From NCBI GenBank assembly GCA_947627885.1, contig CANQXP010000017.1, forward strand, positions 1 to 34,397: 34,397 bases of DNA, read 5' to 3'. The DNA comes from an uncultured Rikenella sp. (GTDB lineage: Bacteria > Bacteroidota > Bacteroidia > Bacteroidales > Rikenellaceae). Below are positions 34,023-34,397 of this stretch, in pieces. The first letter of the stretch is position 1; the number at the start of each line of letters is the position of its first letter. The position numbers and the translations under genes are program-made. The notes below the pieces were generated by a model that saw only the letters and a list, made by a program, of their open reading frames with translations, ran no database searches and had not been told where the DNA came from.

Positions 34023-34397
34023 AGCTGAGAGAGCGAGTAGCTTTTGTCCGAAACAAGGAAACGGATAGTTGGGCTCCCGTGCTATCGGCGGCCTTTGCGC
34101 CGGGCCGCAAAGCGGCCGGGGGGGGACGGCGCAAGGCCGAATCCGAAAGAGCGAGTTGCTGAGTCCTTTTGCGCGATGCTTGAGCATCGCCGGGCCGCCC
34201 CCGTAGGGGGCGCGGGCGGCCCGAACCCGAAAGAGTGAATAGCTTTTGTCCGAAACAAGGAAACGGATAGTTGGGCTCCCGCGTGAGCGGCGGCCTTTGC
34301 GCCGGGCCGCAAAGCGGCCGGGGGGGACGGCGCAAGGCCGAACCCGAAAGAGCGAGTAGCTGAGTCCTTTTGCGCGATGCTTGAGCATCGCCGGGCC
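34023..34397 (+). repeat. Tandem direct repeat of the mosaic family, about 202-bp period, running off the window
   Basis: CTTTTGTCCGAAACAAGG occurs at 34041 and 34243. The following bases repeat nearly exactly: the GGCCTTTGCGCCG/CGGCGCAAGGCC bracket with inner GGCCGC-AAA-GCGGCC, the linker GAGCGAGTAGC, and the hairpin GCGATGCT-TG-AGCATCGC (34173-34190 and 34374-34391). The copies differ in a G-run (eight at 34118-34125, seven at 34320-34326) and in the head motif (GTGCTATCGG against GCGTGAGCGG). Confidence 0.92.

Noticed and set aside
33669-34388. A 239-residue minus-strand frame with repeated peptides (MLKHRAKGLS twice)
   Set aside because: It only translates the tandem repeat. Its frame survives by chance of the G-run length, and the flanking copies shift frame.

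Overview
The window looks like chromosomal DNA of a GC-rich member of the Bacteroidetes, most likely Bacteroidales (an Alistipes/Rikenellaceae-like genome is a guess from GC content and gene content, not a proof). Evidence: a complete Bat aerotolerance gene set, DUF4369/TlpA-type thioredoxin lipoproteins, a DUF2851 protein, a long (about 1,110 residue) SecA and a 573-residue LysS, and several -7 promoter boxes of the Bacteroidetes type TAnnTTTG. I call 21 protein genes; by my own sum they cover about 71% of the window, which is low for a bacterium. No rRNA, tRNA, CRISPR array, transposase or phage gene was seen.

Layout. 573-3572: a porin-like beta-barrel, a TlpA-type lipoprotein and lpxD. 4306-4890: ruvC. 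5162-6202: a second TlpA-type lipoprotein. 6988-18725: the aerotolerance (Bat) locus in the order moxR ATPase, DUF58, membrane protein, batC (TPR), batA, batB (both VWA), batD, batE (TPR plus SH3), ending in recR. 19512-22758, minus strand: a third TlpA-type protein and a DUF2851 protein. 23171-27881: yebC and secA. 28627-30348, minus strand: lysS. 30719-31855: a WecA/MraY-type sugar-phosphate transferase. 32503-33543: galE.

How they work together. The moxR-DUF58-bat genes should form one envelope-associated chaperone/stress system: an AAA ATPase, a VWA-like cytoplasmic partner, two membrane VWA proteins with MIDAS motifs, TPR scaffolds and the large BatD ectodomain. LpxD, the polyprenyl-phosphate glycosyltransferase and GalE belong to envelope polysaccharide or lipid A synthesis. 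The three thioredoxin-fold proteins belong to periplasmic redox chemistry. SecA drives export. RuvC and RecR act in recombination repair.

The striking part is the DNA between the genes. Almost every intergenic gap of 200-850 bp is filled with a GC-rich mosaic of recurring modules (GCGTCAGCGG, GTAGTTACAGCC, GAGCGAGTAGC and GGCC-bounded nested hairpins). Several modules keep their fold while changing stem sequence in matched pairs. These modules break up the normally compact bat operon, may be read in frame ahead of the batE signal peptide, and occupy both ends of the window. A separate 360-bp element between batA and batB has roughly 44-bp terminal inverted repeats and a flanking ATAA duplication. 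A different 219-bp palindromic element lies between lysS and the glycosyltransferase gene. This structured repeat family is the best candidate here for something undescribed.
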